Below are positions 1 to 6,647 of a stretch of DNA of 19,821 nucleotides, piece after piece. The notes under the pieces were generated by a model. It was given only the letters and a program-made list of their open reading frames with translations, did no database searches and had not been told where the DNA came from. Each line of letters starts with the position of its first letter. The first letter of the stretch is position 1. This DNA comes from Methylotenera_A sp031429035 (GTDB lineage: Bacteria; Pseudomonadota; Gammaproteobacteria; Burkholderiales; Methylophilaceae): positions 1 to 19,821 of the forward strand of contig JANOYU010000033.1 in the NCBI GenBank assembly GCA_031429035.1. Reading direction: 5' to 3'. A program made the position numbers and the translations under genes.

Positions 1-2
1 CA

Positions 3-392
3 GCAGCAGCTTGCGACACCAATATTGAAGTGACTGCAGCTATGGCATACACGACTAAAACGATTAGTGTGCCAAAAACTTGCAAAACATTTACTGTTAA
101 CTTAAAAGCGCAAGGCACTATGTCAAAAACAGTCATGGGCCATAATTTAGTAATTACTAAAGAAGCAGACAAAGACGCAGTTAATGCTGACGGCGGTACT
201 GCAGGTGCTACTAACAACTATATTAAAGTCAAAGATACACGTGTTGTGGCACACACCATTGTGATTGGCGGCGGCGAATCGACTAGCACCAAGTTTGATG
301 TTAAAAAATTAAGTGCAAAAAATAGTTATGTATTTTTTTGTAGCTTCCCCGGCCATGCGGGCATTATGAAAGGTGTTGTTAAGTTAGTTTAA
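3..392 (+). CDS. Azurin, type I blue copper protein (5' end missing)
   Basis: Periplasmic electron-transfer cupredoxin that carries one electron on a single copper; in methylotrophs it can accept electrons from c-type cytochromes or dehydrogenases (family knowledge). The reading frame is open from base 3 and continues off the left edge, so signal peptide and start are missing. The visible part is nearly the whole mature protein: it begins ACDTNIEV, matching the azurin N-terminus with the first disulfide cysteine, and the partner cysteine follows in VPKTCKTF. The copper ligands are all present: His in MGHN, then Cys, His and Met in the loop FFCSFPGHAGIM, with azurin spacing. A GTG at 30 is in frame but is too late to be the start, because it would drop the first disulfide cysteine. 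The gene converges on tas with a shared terminator between them. The azurin call is firm. Confidence 0.95.
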   Translation, partial: AAACDTNIEVTAAMAYTTKTISVPKTCKTFTVNLKAQGTMSKTVMGHNLVITKEADKDAVNADGGTAGATNNYIKVKDTRVVAHTIVIGGGESTSTKFDVKKLSAKNSYVFFCSFPGHAGIMKGVVKLV

Positions 393-406
393 GTATATAT
401 TTCGTC

Positions 407-438
407 AAAAAAACCAACAGAAAGCCTGTTGGTTTTTT
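407..438. terminator. Bidirectional rho-independent terminator between azurin and tas
   Basis: A 7-bp stem (CCAACAG 414-420 with CTGTTGG 426-432) and a 5-nt loop is flanked by an A-run on the left and a T-run on the right. It therefore has terminator form on both strands. It sits 15 bases past the azurin stop and just past the tas stop on the other strand, as expected for a shared terminator of convergent genes. Confidence 0.88.
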
Positions 439-442
439 AGTT

Positions 443-1501
443 TTATGGCGCAGGGTTAGTAAAACGCAAATGAATCGTGTCGATTTCTTTGATAATTTCG
501 GGTGATAAATTCACTTGATATGTAGCAATGTTTTGTTGCAGTTGCGCCATGCTGGTGGCGCCAATCACAGTGCTCGCCACGCACCAACGATGATACACAT
601 ATGCAAGTGCCAGCTCTGTGAGGCAATATCCATGCGCTTGAGCTAACATCGAATATTCCTCGCAGGCAGATTTTACGTTTGGTTTAGTATAACGCTGTGC
701 GTAACCTTTAAACAAAGTCACGCGACCAATTGCTTGCGGATTATCTAAATATTTGCCACTTAAATGGCCAAAAGCCAGCGGCGAATATGCCAGTAAACTG
801 ATATTTTCGCGATATAAAATCTCACTCATGCCAAAATCAATATGCCTGTTGAGCAAGTTGTAGCCATTTTGCAGCGTGGCAATATGCGGCAAGTTGTATT
901 GTTTGGCGCAGCGCACAAATTCCATCACACCCCACGGTTGCTCGTTGCTTAAACCAATAGCGCGAATTTTGCCTTCTTTAACCAACTCAGCCAGCGTTTC
1001 TAGCTGATTATGAATACTCACCCATTGTTTTTCTTGGCCTTCTGCATTTAACTCGTTTGCCGCATCAAACTGAAATTGGCCAAATAGCGGCACGTTACGC
1101 TCTGGCCAATGGATTTGGTACAAATCAATGTAATCTGTTTGCAAGCGCGTCAGTGAATCGTGCAGCGCATTACGAATGGTCGCGCAATCTAGAGAAAACT
1201 CGTTATTGCGTATCCAAGGCATGCCGCGACGTGGGCCAGAAATTTTGCTGCCAATTATCAAGTTGTCGCGCAGTTGATGCTTAAGCCATGCGCCAATAAT
1301 TGGCTCGGTTAAAGTGTAGGTTTCGGCCTTGGGTGGCACGGGGTACATTTCGGCGGTGTCGATAAAATTGATACCTTGCGCCACCGCGTAATCCAGCTGT
1401 GCATGGGCCTCGGCCTGTGTGTTTTGGTCGCCAAAGGTCATGGTGCCGAGGCAGATTTTAGATACGTTTAAATCGGTTTTACCAAGTTGAACAAATTGCA
1501 T
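443..1501 (-). CDS. tas: NADP(H)-dependent aldo-keto reductase, Tas family
   Basis: Cytosolic oxidoreductase of the aldo-keto reductase superfamily (TIM barrel). It closely resembles E. coli Tas along its length, including LGTMTFG near residue 18, HAQLDYAVAQGIN, AEMYPVPP and the C-terminal NPAP. The catalytic tetrad is visible as Asp48 and Tyr53 (FIDTAEMYP), Lys86 (IIGSKISG) and His131 (YQIHWPE). The physiological substrate of Tas is not settled. The ATG at 1501 (MQFVQLG) is chosen because it matches the Tas N-terminus; a GTG three codons upstream (1510) is in frame but adds only VS. It lies 26 bases downstream of the kinase gene on the same strand, so co-transcription is likely. Confidence 0.9.
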   Translation of the reverse strand: MQFVQLGKTDLNVSKICLGTMTFGDQNTQAEAHAQLDYAVAQGINFIDTAEMYPVPPKAETYTLTEPIIGAWLKHQLRDNLIIGSKISGPRRGMPWIRNNEFSLDCATIRNALHDSLTRLQTDYIDLYQIHWPERNVPLFGQFQFDAANELNAEGQEKQWVSIHNQLETLAELVKEGKIRAIGLSNEQPWGVMEFVRCAKQYNLPHIATLQNGYNLLNRHIDFGMSEILYRENISLLAYSPLAFGHLSGKYLDNPQAIGRVTLFKGYAQRYTKPNVKSACEEYSMLAQAHGYCLTELALAYVYHRWCVASTVIGATSMAQLQQNIATYQVNLSPEIIKEIDTIHLRFTNPAP

Positions 1502-1527
1502 AGATACCACTTTAATACTTTAAACAA

Positions 1528-2817
1528 TTAAATTTTGACCTTGCTAGCTAGCGCGGCGTTCGCTTGCGTTAAGCGTTGTACCAACACTTTTAAAAATGCC
1601 CTATTAAAATGTACTTGAAGCGACGACGACGCTTGCTCCAGCGTCTCTGATTTAATTTTCATCAACATAACAGGCATGGCTGAAACCACGCTGGCGCTGC
1701 GCTCGGCTTTGCTTTTATCAATGTAGGCCATTTCGCCAAAGCAATCGCCTTTTTCTAACGTGGTCAGGTGTTTGCCATTTTTGGCTACATCTACACGGCC
1801 TTTCATTAACACAAAAAAAGATGCGCCAAAATCACCTTCTTTGACCAAGGTTCTGCCCGATAGAAATTTCGCCCATTCACTTATACGAATCACTTCCCAA
1901 ATTTCTACATCGCTAAAATCTGCAAAAAATGGCAGCCTTTTTAATGCGTTAAATTTTTCAGAGTCGTTAATAATTTTGGTTTCGTTTTCAATCAGCAACT
2001 CGCAGCTGGCTAAATCGCTGGCCATGTCTACCCAAGCGTGATAGCGCTTTGCAGGCTCTTTTTGCAGTGCTTTATGTACGATATTTGCCAAATTTTCTGG
2101 CACTTCTGGGCGCAGGCTGCGAATATTTAACGGTGCCTGGTGCATCACTTCATCAAAGTACGAAAACGCATCATCGCCTTTAAACGGTAACTGGCCTGTT
2201 AGCAACTTAAACATGACCACACCCAGCGAATATATATCAGACGCAAGCTCAGCCTTTGCGCCAGCATAGACCTCGGGCGCAGAGTAATTGGGGAAATGAG
2301 TAACCTCAGATTTATTAGAAGCCGCTATGGTTGCTGTACCAAAATCGGCAATTTTCACATCGTCATCAAAGGTGTACATCAGGTTAGATGGCTTAATATC
2401 TTCATGAATCACACCTTGAAAATAGGCGTAATCGAGCGCCATGCAGCATTTAAACATCATTTGAATAAGCCGCTGAATGGGCAATAATTTACCCACCTCA
2501 ACATGTGCTTGCAGCGAATGACCTTGCACCAGCTCCATCACCACATAGCTTAAGCCAGCCTCGCGCACCGCATCATAAGTGCGCACAATATGTGGGTGAC
2601 TAATGTTACTTGAAGCGGAAACTGCCGCTAAAAATTGTTTATCTACATCGGCGCCAGTGCTTGGTAAATTATCATTATGCAGGCCATGGTTAAAGACTTT
2701 AATGGCTAAATCGCGTTGCGCAAAATCATCGTATGCCCTATAAACTACGCTGTTTTCGCCGCGACCTAATTCTGCCAACACTTGATATTTACCAATTTTG
2801 TTTAACTGCGCTGCCAT
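1528..2817 (-). CDS. Ser/Thr protein kinase with C-terminal cyclic-nucleotide-binding domain
   Basis: A 429-residue soluble Hanks-type kinase (about residues 11-270) followed by a cyclic-nucleotide-binding domain (about 295-400). Kinase motifs seen: glycine loop LGRGENSVVY (17-26), Lys40 in LAIKVF, catalytic-loop Asp140 and Asn145 in IHEDIKPSN, ADFG at 157-160, and SAPE. Two positions are unusual: the HRD arginine is Glu139, and the helix-C glutamate appears to be Ala65. The second domain has KEGDFGASFFVLMKGRVDV and a phosphate cassette FGEMAYIDKSKAERSASV with the Glu and Arg expected for ligand binding. The natural reading is a kinase gated by cAMP or cGMP; the ligand is not known. No transmembrane segment is seen. 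Start: ATG at 2817, with GAG six bases upstream; an in-frame GTG at 2868 would add 17 residues unlike a kinase N-terminus. Confidence 0.87.
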   Translation of the reverse strand: MAAQLNKIGKYQVLAELGRGENSVVYRAYDDFAQRDLAIKVFNHGLHNDNLPSTGADVDKQFLAAVSASSNISHPHIVRTYDAVREAGLSYVVMELVQGHSLQAHVEVGKLLPIQRLIQMMFKCCMALDYAYFQGVIHEDIKPSNLMYTFDDDVKIADFGTATIAASNKSEVTHFPNYSAPEVYAGAKAELASDIYSLGVVMFKLLTGQLPFKGDDAFSYFDEVMHQAPLNIRSLRPEVPENLANIVHKALQKEPAKRYHAWVDMASDLASCELLIENETKIINDSEKFNALKRLPFFADFSDVEIWEVIRISEWAKFLSGRTLVKEGDFGASFFVLMKGRVDVAKNGKHLTTLEKGDCFGEMAYIDKSKAERSASVVSAMPVMLMKIKSETLEQASSSLQVHFNRAFLKVLVQRLTQANAALASKVKI

Positions 2818-2921
2818 TATTGACTCAATTTTAAAATAAGCATTTGATTTTACACGTAAATGCCGCACGCTTAGCTAAATTTTAACAAAATTAACAAGTT
2901 TAAAATTTGCAAAAACTAAAG

Positions 2922-3521
2922 TTAATGGAGTATTTTTTTAACATCGCTAGCCACTTCTAACACGGTGCTGGCTTGCGTTTGCAATTGTGTTTGATCGACC
3001 ACGCCTAATTCCCACACAGCTTCTTTAGCCGAGAGTTGTAACATATTACACATAGCTAAAATAAGCTCTTGGGTTAGGTTCATGCGCACCGTAATGCCTT
3101 CTAAACATGGCATTTCTAGTCTAGGCAGTTGGTTACTGTGGTGAATAATCAACACGCTAATCGCCAACATCTCGCCATTATTGACCACCTCTGTACGTGC
3201 TTGGTATTCCGTTACAAAATCGAGCTTTTGCATGGCCTCACTGGCTTGCATCTCTTGTTTAAACTGCTCCACAGCTTGCTGCGGTGGTGTTTCTGCTTGT
3301 ATTGAGTTGGCAGTCGGTAAATGCGTTTCATTATTTAACAATTGCCACAATTGCTTGGTAATACGCTGGGTAAGCCACACCAATAACTCAGAATTATCAG
3401 ACAAGCCAACGCGCAACAACAGCCTATCTTGCTGCGTGTTGTAGCCTAAGTTAATTTGCTGAATAGCTGCCTCTGCCTTGGCTGGCGGCGTACTTGGTGG
3501 TGGTGTGGTGTCTATTGTCAT
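2922..3521 (-). CDS. Conserved betaproteobacterial protein of unknown function
   Basis: A 199-residue protein I cannot assign a function to. It has a proline-rich start (DTTPPPSTPPAK), then a block around residues 30-62 (QQDRLLLRVGL, ELLVWLTQRITKQLW) that resembles a conserved hypothetical family I recall from Burkholderiales and related groups, in which RLLLR and WLTRR are the hallmark. A second conserved-looking block, LPCLEGITVRMNLTQELILAMCNML, lies near the C-terminus. It has no signal peptide or transmembrane segment. It is divergent from groES, so its promoter shares the 177-base region holding the tandem repeats and CIRCE, but nothing shows that it responds to heat. The start is the first ATG; its ribosome binding site is weak. 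Confidence 0.75.
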   Translation of the reverse strand: MTIDTTPPPSTPPAKAEAAIQQINLGYNTQQDRLLLRVGLSDNSELLVWLTQRITKQLWQLLNNETHLPTANSIQAETPPQQAVEQFKQEMQASEAMQKLDFVTEYQARTEVVNNGEMLAISVLIIHHSNQLPRLEMPCLEGITVRMNLTQELILAMCNMLQLSAKEAVWELGVVDQTQLQTQASTVLEVASDVKKILH

Positions 3522-3531
3522 TATTCTAAAT

Positions 3532-3583
3532 AATTACACTTCAAAATTACACTTCAAAATTACACTTGAAAATTACACTTGAA
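3532..3583. repeat. Four tandem 13-bp repeats upstream of groES
   Basis: Four exact-length units begin at 3532, 3545, 3558 and 3571. Units 1 and 2 are AATTACACTTCAA; units 3 and 4 are AATTACACTTGAA, differing by one base. The TTGAA end of unit 4, with flanking bases, forms the -35 box (CTTGAAA) of the sigma-32-like promoter, and unit 3 carries the same heptamer at 3565-3571. There are no spacers, so this is not a CRISPR array. Confidence 0.95.
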
Positions 3584-3605
3584 AAATTTAATTTAAACTC
3601 CATTT
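3578..3605 (+). promoter_or_regulatory. Sigma-32-type heat-shock promoter of groESL
   Basis: CTTGAAA at 3578-3584 equals the sigma-32 -35 consensus, and CTCCATTT at 3598-3605 matches the -10 consensus CCCCATNT at all but one position. The spacer is 13 bases, within the usual range. The predicted transcription start falls inside the CIRCE element just downstream. This is motif matching only, but the position before groES is what the family predicts. Confidence 0.8.
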
Positions 3606-3631
3606 TAGCAATCTAGGCTTGCGAGTGCTAA
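3605..3631. promoter_or_regulatory. CIRCE element (HrcA operator)
   Basis: The left arm TTAGCAATC (3605-3613), exactly nine spacer bases, and the right arm GAGTGCTAA (3623-3631) match the CIRCE consensus; only one base of the left arm differs. CIRCE is the operator of the HrcA repressor, which is released on heat stress through titration of GroEL. The element covers the expected start of the sigma-32-like promoter, so both controls should act on groESL. hrcA itself is not in this window. Confidence 0.94.
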
Positions 3632-3698
3632 AATGCCGTATTGCCTAAGCAATTAAACCGTATTTAAAACGTAATAGTAACCCATTAGGAGATTCAGT

Positions 3699-3986
3699 AT
3701 GAAAATTCGTCCATTACACGATCGCGTGATTGTAAAACGTAGTGAAGAAGAACGCACAACCGCTTCTGGCATTGTGATTCCAGATAGCGCAACCGAAAAA
3801 CCTGATCAAGGCGTGGTAACAGCAGTGGGTAACGGCAAACGTGACGACACTGGCAAAATTAATGCATTAGACGTAAAAGTTGGCGACAAAGTGTTATTCG
3901 GCAAATACGCCGGCCAAACGGTAAAAGTAGATGGCGACGAATTATTGGTGATGCGCGAAGAAGACATCATGGCGATTGTAGAATAA
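3699..3986 (+). CDS. groES: Co-chaperonin GroES (10 kDa)
   Basis: Forms the heptameric lid that caps GroEL during ATP-driven protein folding in the cytoplasm. The 95 residues match the usual length. It starts MKIRPLHDRVIVKR, has the mobile loop that contacts GroEL (SEEERTTASGIVIPDSATEKPDQG, about residues 15-38), the roof-region GDKVLFGKYAG, and the end DELLVMREEDIMAIVE. The start is fixed by AGGAG at 3687-3691, seven bases before ATG. It is the first gene of groESL and is separated from groEL by a 91-base gap that holds a palindromic repeat pair. Expression should be heat-inducible through the upstream sigma-32-like promoter and CIRCE. Confidence 0.98.
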   Translation: MKIRPLHDRVIVKRSEEERTTASGIVIPDSATEKPDQGVVTAVGNGKRDDTGKINALDVKVGDKVLFGKYAGQTVKVDGDELLVMREEDIMAIVE

Positions 3987-3991
3987 TCAAC

Positions 3992-4059
3992 TGTCATTCC
4001 GAACTTGATTCGGAATCTCAAACATAGTTAATCAGATTCTGACTTGCGTCAGAATGACA
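3992..4059. repeat. Paired palindromic (REP-like) element between groES and groEL
   Basis: Two hairpins lie in opposite orientation. The first pairs ATTCCGAA (3996-4003) with TTCGGAAT (4009-4016); the second pairs ATTCTGAC (4036-4043) with GTCAGAAT (4048-4055). The outer ends TGTCATTC (3992-3999) and GAATGACA (4052-4059) are also inverted copies. The GTCATTC head is shared with the repeat upstream of thrB (14311-14385), so both belong to one repeat family though their stems differ. The element ends about five bases before the groEL ribosome binding site (AAGGAG 4064-4069). Confidence 0.85.
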
Positions 4060-4077
4060 ATTTAAGGAGCAAGAAAA

Positions 4078-5721
4078 ATGGCAGCAAAAGACGTAAGATT
4101 CGGTGACGAAGTTCGCCAAAAAATGACCAACGGCGTGAATATTTTAGCCAATGCGGTAAAAGTAACTTTAGGCCCAAAAGGTAGAAATGTGGTTTTGGAA
4201 CGCTCATACGGTGCGCCAACCATCACTAAAGATGGTGTTTCTGTTGCTAAAGAAATCGAATTAAAAGACAAGTTTGAAAATATGGGCGCACAAATGGTGA
4301 AAGAAGTGGCCAGCAAAACTTCTGACATCGCTGGTGACGGCACCACAACTGCAACAGTCCTTGCGCAAGCAATTATCCGCGAAGGCATGAAATCTGTAGC
4401 GGCTGGCATGAACCCAATGGATTTAAAACGCGGCATTGATAAAGCAGTAGCGGCTGCGATTGCAGACCTTAAAACACAATCAAAACCTTGTACAACCAGT
4501 AAAGAAATCGCCCAAGTTGGCAGCATTTCAGCTAACTCTGACGAAACAATTGGCAAAATTATTGCCGATGCCATGGACAAAGTGGGCAAAGAAGGTGTAA
4601 TTACCGTTGAAGACGGCTCTGGATTAGAAAGCGAACTAGATGTGGTTGAAGGTATGCAATTTGACCGCGGTTACTTGTCACCCTATTTCATCAATAACCA
4701 AGAGCGCCAAATCGCGCTAATGGAAAACCCTTTAGTGTTGTTACACGACAAAAAAATCAGCAATATTCGTGATTTATTACCAACGCTTGAGCAGGTGGCT
4801 AAATCTGGCCGTCCTTTGTTAATTATTGCAGAAGACATCGATGGCGAAGCATTGGCTACATTGGTAGTAAACAATATTCGTGGCATTTTAAAAACGGTTG
4901 CAGTAAAAGCGCCAGGTTTTGGTGACCGTCGTAAAGCCATGTTAGAAGACATCGCGCTATTAACTGGCGGCACGGTGATTGCGGAAGAAGTTGGCTTGAA
5001 ACTAGAAACGGTTACGCTTGAAATGTTAGGCCAAGCGAAGAGAATCGAGGTTGGCAAAGAAAACACCATCATTATCGATGGCGCAGGCGACGAAAAGGCT
5101 ATTAAAGGCCGCATTGCAACCATAAAAGCGCAAATTGAAGAATCAACTTCGGACTACGACAAAGAAAAATTGCAAGAACGTGTGGCTAAATTAGCTGGCG
5201 GTGTTGCAGTGATTAAAGTGGGCGCAACAACTGAAATTGAAATGAAAGAGAAAAAAGCCCGCGTAGAAGATGCATTACACGCAACCCGTGCAGCAGTAGA
5301 AGAAGGCATTGTGGCTGGCGGCGGCGTGGCACTCATTCGTGCTCGCGATGCAATTAGTAAAGTAAAAGGCGACAACCTTGACCAAGAAGCAGGCATTAAA
5401 ATTGTGTTGCGCGCGGTAGAAGAGCCACTGCGCCAAATTGTGCAAAACGCAGGCGTAGAGCCATCAGTGGTGGTAAACAACGTGGCTGCTGGCAAAGGCA
5501 ATTATGGTTACAATGCAGCCAATGAAACTTACGGCGATATGATTGAAATGGGTATTTTAGACCCAACAAAAGTAACACGTAGCGCATTACAAAATGCAGC
5601 ATCAGTAGCTGGCTTAATGCTAACGACTGATTGTATGATCGCCGAACTACCTAAAGATGACGCCCCAGCAATGGGCGGTGGGGATATGGGTGGGATGGGC
5701 GGTATGGGTGGTATGATGTAA
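4078..5721 (+). CDS. groEL: Chaperonin GroEL (60 kDa)
   Basis: ATP-dependent protein-folding chamber of two seven-membered rings, cytoplasmic, working with GroES. The 547 residues are normal length. Hallmarks: KVTLGPKGRNVVLERSYGAPTITKDGVSVAKEI in the equatorial domain, the nucleotide-site AGDGTTTATVLA with its conserved Asp, VEDALHATRAAVEEGIVAGGG carrying the catalytic Asp, and a GGM-rich flexible C-terminal tail. AAGGAG lies eight bases before the ATG. It is co-transcribed with groES, and a UUCG hairpin terminator lies about 150 bases after its stop. Long open frames on the opposite strand across this gene are codon-bias shadows. Confidence 0.98.
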   Translation: MAAKDVRFGDEVRQKMTNGVNILANAVKVTLGPKGRNVVLERSYGAPTITKDGVSVAKEIELKDKFENMGAQMVKEVASKTSDIAGDGTTTATVLAQAIIREGMKSVAAGMNPMDLKRGIDKAVAAAIADLKTQSKPCTTSKEIAQVGSISANSDETIGKIIADAMDKVGKEGVITVEDGSGLESELDVVEGMQFDRGYLSPYFINNQERQIALMENPLVLLHDKKISNIRDLLPTLEQVAKSGRPLLIIAEDIDGEALATLVVNNIRGILKTVAVKAPGFGDRRKAMLEDIALLTGGTVIAEEVGLKLETVTLEMLGQAKRIEVGKENTIIIDGAGDEKAIKGRIATIKAQIEESTSDYDKEKLQERVAKLAGGVAVIKVGATTEIEMKEKKARVEDALHATRAAVEEGIVAGGGVALIRARDAISKVKGDNLDQEAGIKIVLRAVEEPLRQIVQNAGVEPSVVVNNVAAGKGNYGYNAANETYGDMIEMGILDPTKVTRSALQNAASVAGLMLTTDCMIAELPKDDAPAMGGGDMGGMGGMGGMM

Positions 5722-5846
5722 TTCCATTCTTCACTCCTTCGGTGATGCGTTGTTGGTTTCATCATTTGCTCCTTGCCGTATAAAACATACTGCCTGCGTC
5801 ACAAATGATTTACCGCCTAGCATCACCATCGAATTGAAGCTGGAAT
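5721..5846. repeat. Nested imperfect inverted repeat after groEL
   Basis: Paired arms lie in nested order: ATTCCA 5721-5726 with TGGAAT 5841-5846; GGTGATGC 5741-5748 with GCATCACC 5820-5827; ATCATTTG 5761-5768 with CAAATGAT 5802-5809; and GTAT 5778-5781 with ATAC 5787-5790. The whole could fold as one long interrupted hairpin in the groEL 3' untranslated region. It has no open reading frame worth calling. It may be a decayed miniature palindromic element or a structured 3' end; the sequence alone does not decide. Confidence 0.7.
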
Positions 5847-5868
5847 GCCCTAAGTTGCATTAAAAAAC

Positions 5869-5892
5869 AAAACCTCGCTTCGGCGAGGTTTT
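5869..5892 (+). terminator. Rho-independent terminator of groESL
   Basis: A perfect 10-bp stem AAAACCTCGC (5869-5878) with GCGAGGTTTT (5883-5892) closes a TTCG tetraloop with a C-G closing pair, an exceptionally stable loop. It ends in a T-run. The A-run on the left also lets it work in the other direction. Confidence 0.92.
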
Positions 5893-5908
5893 AATTGATA
5901 TGGGTTGT

Positions 5909-5937
5909 TTGACTTAAAGGAGGTCGTCAATTAGGAT
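5909..5937 (+). promoter_or_regulatory. Sigma-70-type promoter for the membrane protein gene
   Basis: TTGACT (5909-5914), a 17-base spacer and TAGGAT (5932-5937) match the -35 and -10 boxes at 5/6 and 4/6 positions with ideal spacing. The start would fall near 5944, giving a leader of about 28 bases. An AAAGGAGGT in the spacer looks like a ribosome binding site but would not be transcribed from this promoter. Confidence 0.6.
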
Positions 5938-5971
5938 AGTCAATAAAGAAAGATTTGTATTTAAGGTCAAC

Positions 5972-6511
5972 ATGAACAAAAAAGAACTAAAGCAAACAAT
6001 CACTGAAATGGTTGATTCTGGCAAACCTAAGCAAGATATTTTTCAAGCATTAATTGATAACGGTGAAAATACACGTACTGTTGCTAATTTAGTCGCATCT
6101 CTCCCAAGCCAACATCGCTACAAAAAAAACCAAAAAAAAATTAATATCCTTATTGGTGCAATGTTTATATGGGCATTAATTAGTGCGCCTAATGGTTACA
6201 TTACTGGCTTAAAAACGAGCATCGAATATGGCTGGACTTTGGCTTTCCTTTCCTTTCTCGTTCCACTTTTGTATGCCTATGGCTTTTATAAAAACTATGT
6301 AAAAGCTTATAATATACTTATAACTATCGGTTTAATCAGCATATTTTTTGGGTTTGCCAAACTCTTTAAACTTCCAAATGCTGATACATATATAAGCTTA
6401 TGTTTTAACACATTATTGCTAGTGTATGCGTGGTACTTACGCACTCGACTCTTTCCAGATTTTTTTATCTTAAGTCCGAAAAAAATTAATGGTCAATACG
6501 CATTTAGCTGA
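5972..6511 (+). CDS. Small four-helix membrane protein of unknown function
   Basis: A 179-residue protein I do not recognise. The N-terminal 50 residues are soluble and charged (MNKKELKQTITEMVDSGKPK, QDIFQALIDNGEN), looking like a short helical motif. They are followed by four likely transmembrane segments at about 57-72, 88-106, 112-130 and 139-156. The C-terminus is short and polar. There is no signal peptide apart from the first helix. The ATG is supported by AAGG six bases upstream and by a good promoter at 5909-5937. It stands alone between the groESL terminator and the REP cluster of the RAYT gene. Its AT content is high compared with the flanking chaperonin genes. Confidence 0.75.
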   Translation: MNKKELKQTITEMVDSGKPKQDIFQALIDNGENTRTVANLVASLPSQHRYKKNQKKINILIGAMFIWALISAPNGYITGLKTSIEYGWTLAFLSFLVPLLYAYGFYKNYVKAYNILITIGLISIFFGFAKLFKLPNADTYISLCFNTLLLVYAWYLRTRLFPDFFILSPKKINGQYAFS

Positions 6512-6540
6512 TAACTAATCTAACTAACATGCTCAGCCAA

Positions 6541-6619
6541 GTAGGGTGGGTCACTTGTGACCCACGCGTTGCAATGGTTAAACTTACAACTATCGCGTGG
6601 GGTTAAAACCCCACCCTAC
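6541..6619. repeat. Inverted pair of GTAG-headed REP elements upstream of the RAYT gene
   Basis: The first REP (6541-6568) starts with GTAG and forms a perfect 9-bp hairpin, GTGGGTCAC (6546-6554) with GTGACCCAC (6557-6565), loop TT. The second (6594-6619) is inverted, with GTGGGGTT (6597-6604) pairing AACCCCAC (6607-6614) and CTAC at its end. The outer ten bases, 6541-6550 and 6610-6619, are perfect inverted copies. A GTAG foot beside a hairpin is the known recognition feature of REP sequences for their RAYT proteins. Confidence 0.92.
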
Positions 6620-6647
6620 TGTTTATTAAATCACTTAAAATGATTGC

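Noticed and set aside
3532..3583. Possible CRISPR-like array
   Set aside because: Units are 13 bp and directly abutting, with no spacers and no cas genes in the window.
4683..5123. Long open frames on the minus strand across groEL
   Set aside because: They mirror groEL codon bias, show no family motifs and lie opposite an unquestioned gene.
5916..5924. Strong ribosome-binding-site sequence AAAGGAGGT with no start codon after it
   Set aside because: It falls in the 17-base spacer of a good TTGACT/TAGGAT promoter, and no ATG, GTG or TTG follows at a usable distance.
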